A stretch of DNA of 64,000 nucleotides from Pseudopyrenochaeta lycopersici (taxonomy: Eukaryota; Ascomycota; Dothideomycetes; Pleosporales; Pseudopyrenochaetaceae): NCBI GenBank assembly GCA_003313425.1, contig NHZP01000061.1, positions 237,353 through 301,352 on the forward strand. Reading direction: 5' to 3'. The position numbers were made by a program, and so were the translations under genes. Below the pieces are notes generated by a model. The model had not been told where the DNA came from, ran no database searches, and was given only the letters and a program-made list of their open reading frames with translations. The first letter of the stretch is position 1, and each line of letters begins with the position of its first letter. This document shows, in pieces, positions 63,535 through 64,000 of the stretch.

Positions 63535-64000
63535 GAGAGTTGGTATTCCATCCCAGGAGGGCTCACACCATTAACAAATTCAGCCTACGCTACCAACCCA
63601 TTTACATCCCACACTGTGTACTGTAAACACATCAGAATACAATAACATATAAATAATACAAATCTGTATACTTCCAACGAGAAGTAGAAAACACGATGCT
63701 CCCTACATCAGCATGCGCCCAACCGCAAACACCTACCAGTGTCACATATCAACATCGTAAGACTCGCTGACGAGGACATGACAGCCAGTCTTCGCCTCCC
63801 GGGTGTACTTTTCCTACGGCATCGCTGATCCCAGCAAACCAACCAGACATTTTATCTGGATATACACAAGAAAACGCATCCCAACGTTCAAACCTGGAGT
63901 GAACCCCAACACTTCGCTACACGGCTTGCACACAGCCTGTAAATGGCATTCGCATAACGAGCCGCTAGAGAGACCCCCCAGGTCCAACAGAACGAACAAC
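63135..64000. repeat. Terminal overlap, right copy
   Basis: Second reading of bases 1-866, cut by the window end. A one-base deletion relative to the left copy shifts the frame of the KESG gene here (near 63903, CCCC versus CCCCC), which is best read as a sequencing error. Confidence 0.85.
63749..64000 (-). CDS. KESG-family protein, partial (overlap copy of cassette 1)
   Basis: C-terminal part of the gene at 612-1410, cut by the window end. A one-base deletion in a C run breaks the frame, probably a sequencing error in the unpolished overlap. Confidence 0.6.

Noticed and set aside
1..64000. Bacterial integron or phage cassette array
   Set aside because: TATA boxes, spliced genes, eukaryotic Rad52 and F-box signatures, no ribosome-binding sites and no integrase. 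Only the cassette logic is similar.

Overview
The window is one regular array of 40 gene cassettes. Each cassette is 1,566-1,601 bp long (mean about 1,578). They are separated by a 42-54 bp inverted-repeat core whose left arm reads CAACTTTCTAGTG and is usually followed by AAAGGAATCATATATA. The last ~866 bp repeat the first ~866 bp and differ only by scattered one-base, homopolymer-type indels. The simplest reading is a circular (or concatemeric) molecule of about 63.13 kb, assembled from long reads with unpolished overlapping ends. I recognise no bacterial genes, rRNA, tRNA, transposase, integrase, DNA polymerase, HUH Rep or capsid gene.

The biology is eukaryotic. All genes I accept are on the minus strand. 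Most have a TATA box, a CAYGGANTGTG motif about 25-45 nt downstream of it, and small introns. The introns are mostly 46-79 nt, with donors GTAAGT, GTAGGT, GTCAGT or GTGAGT, a CTNAC-like branch site and a nearby AG. These signals resemble those of fungi and some protists, but the host cannot be named. A eukaryotic DNA virus, a proviral or multisegment element, or a nuclear plasmid all fit.

Each cassette, read along the plus strand, holds: the 3' half of a structured RNA ending in a hairpin and a T-run; an AT-rich filler of 0.16-0.76 kb; one minus-strand gene; its promoter; and the 5' half of the next structured RNA. The RNA element is about 360-450 nt. It runs divergently from the gene, spans the core, and contains about a dozen small helices whose stems change in a compensatory way between copies. 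Filler length offsets gene length, so cassette length stays nearly constant.

Most cassettes carry a member of one protein family, here called the KESG family. Typical members are about 240 residues with a WWxTKESG motif, a C-x4-H-x2-C motif, a CxCx5CxxC motif and a WFxGxSDAVG motif near the C-terminus. I do not recognise this family. Other cassettes carry a Rad52-type annealing protein (36826-37674), an F-box protein (38795-39267), two or three membrane or secreted proteins (46507-47045, 59385-59868, 62265-63018), a nuclear acidic coiled-coil protein (60720-61401), two proteins sharing a MDARWN start (22620-23502, 35809-36027) and several orphans. Six cassettes occur in two or three apparently identical copies (A x3, B x3, C, D, E, F x2), leaving 32 distinct cassettes. 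Copy identity breaks at the core, so whole cassettes appear to be duplicated and swapped by recombination there. The Rad52-like gene is a plausible but unproven agent.
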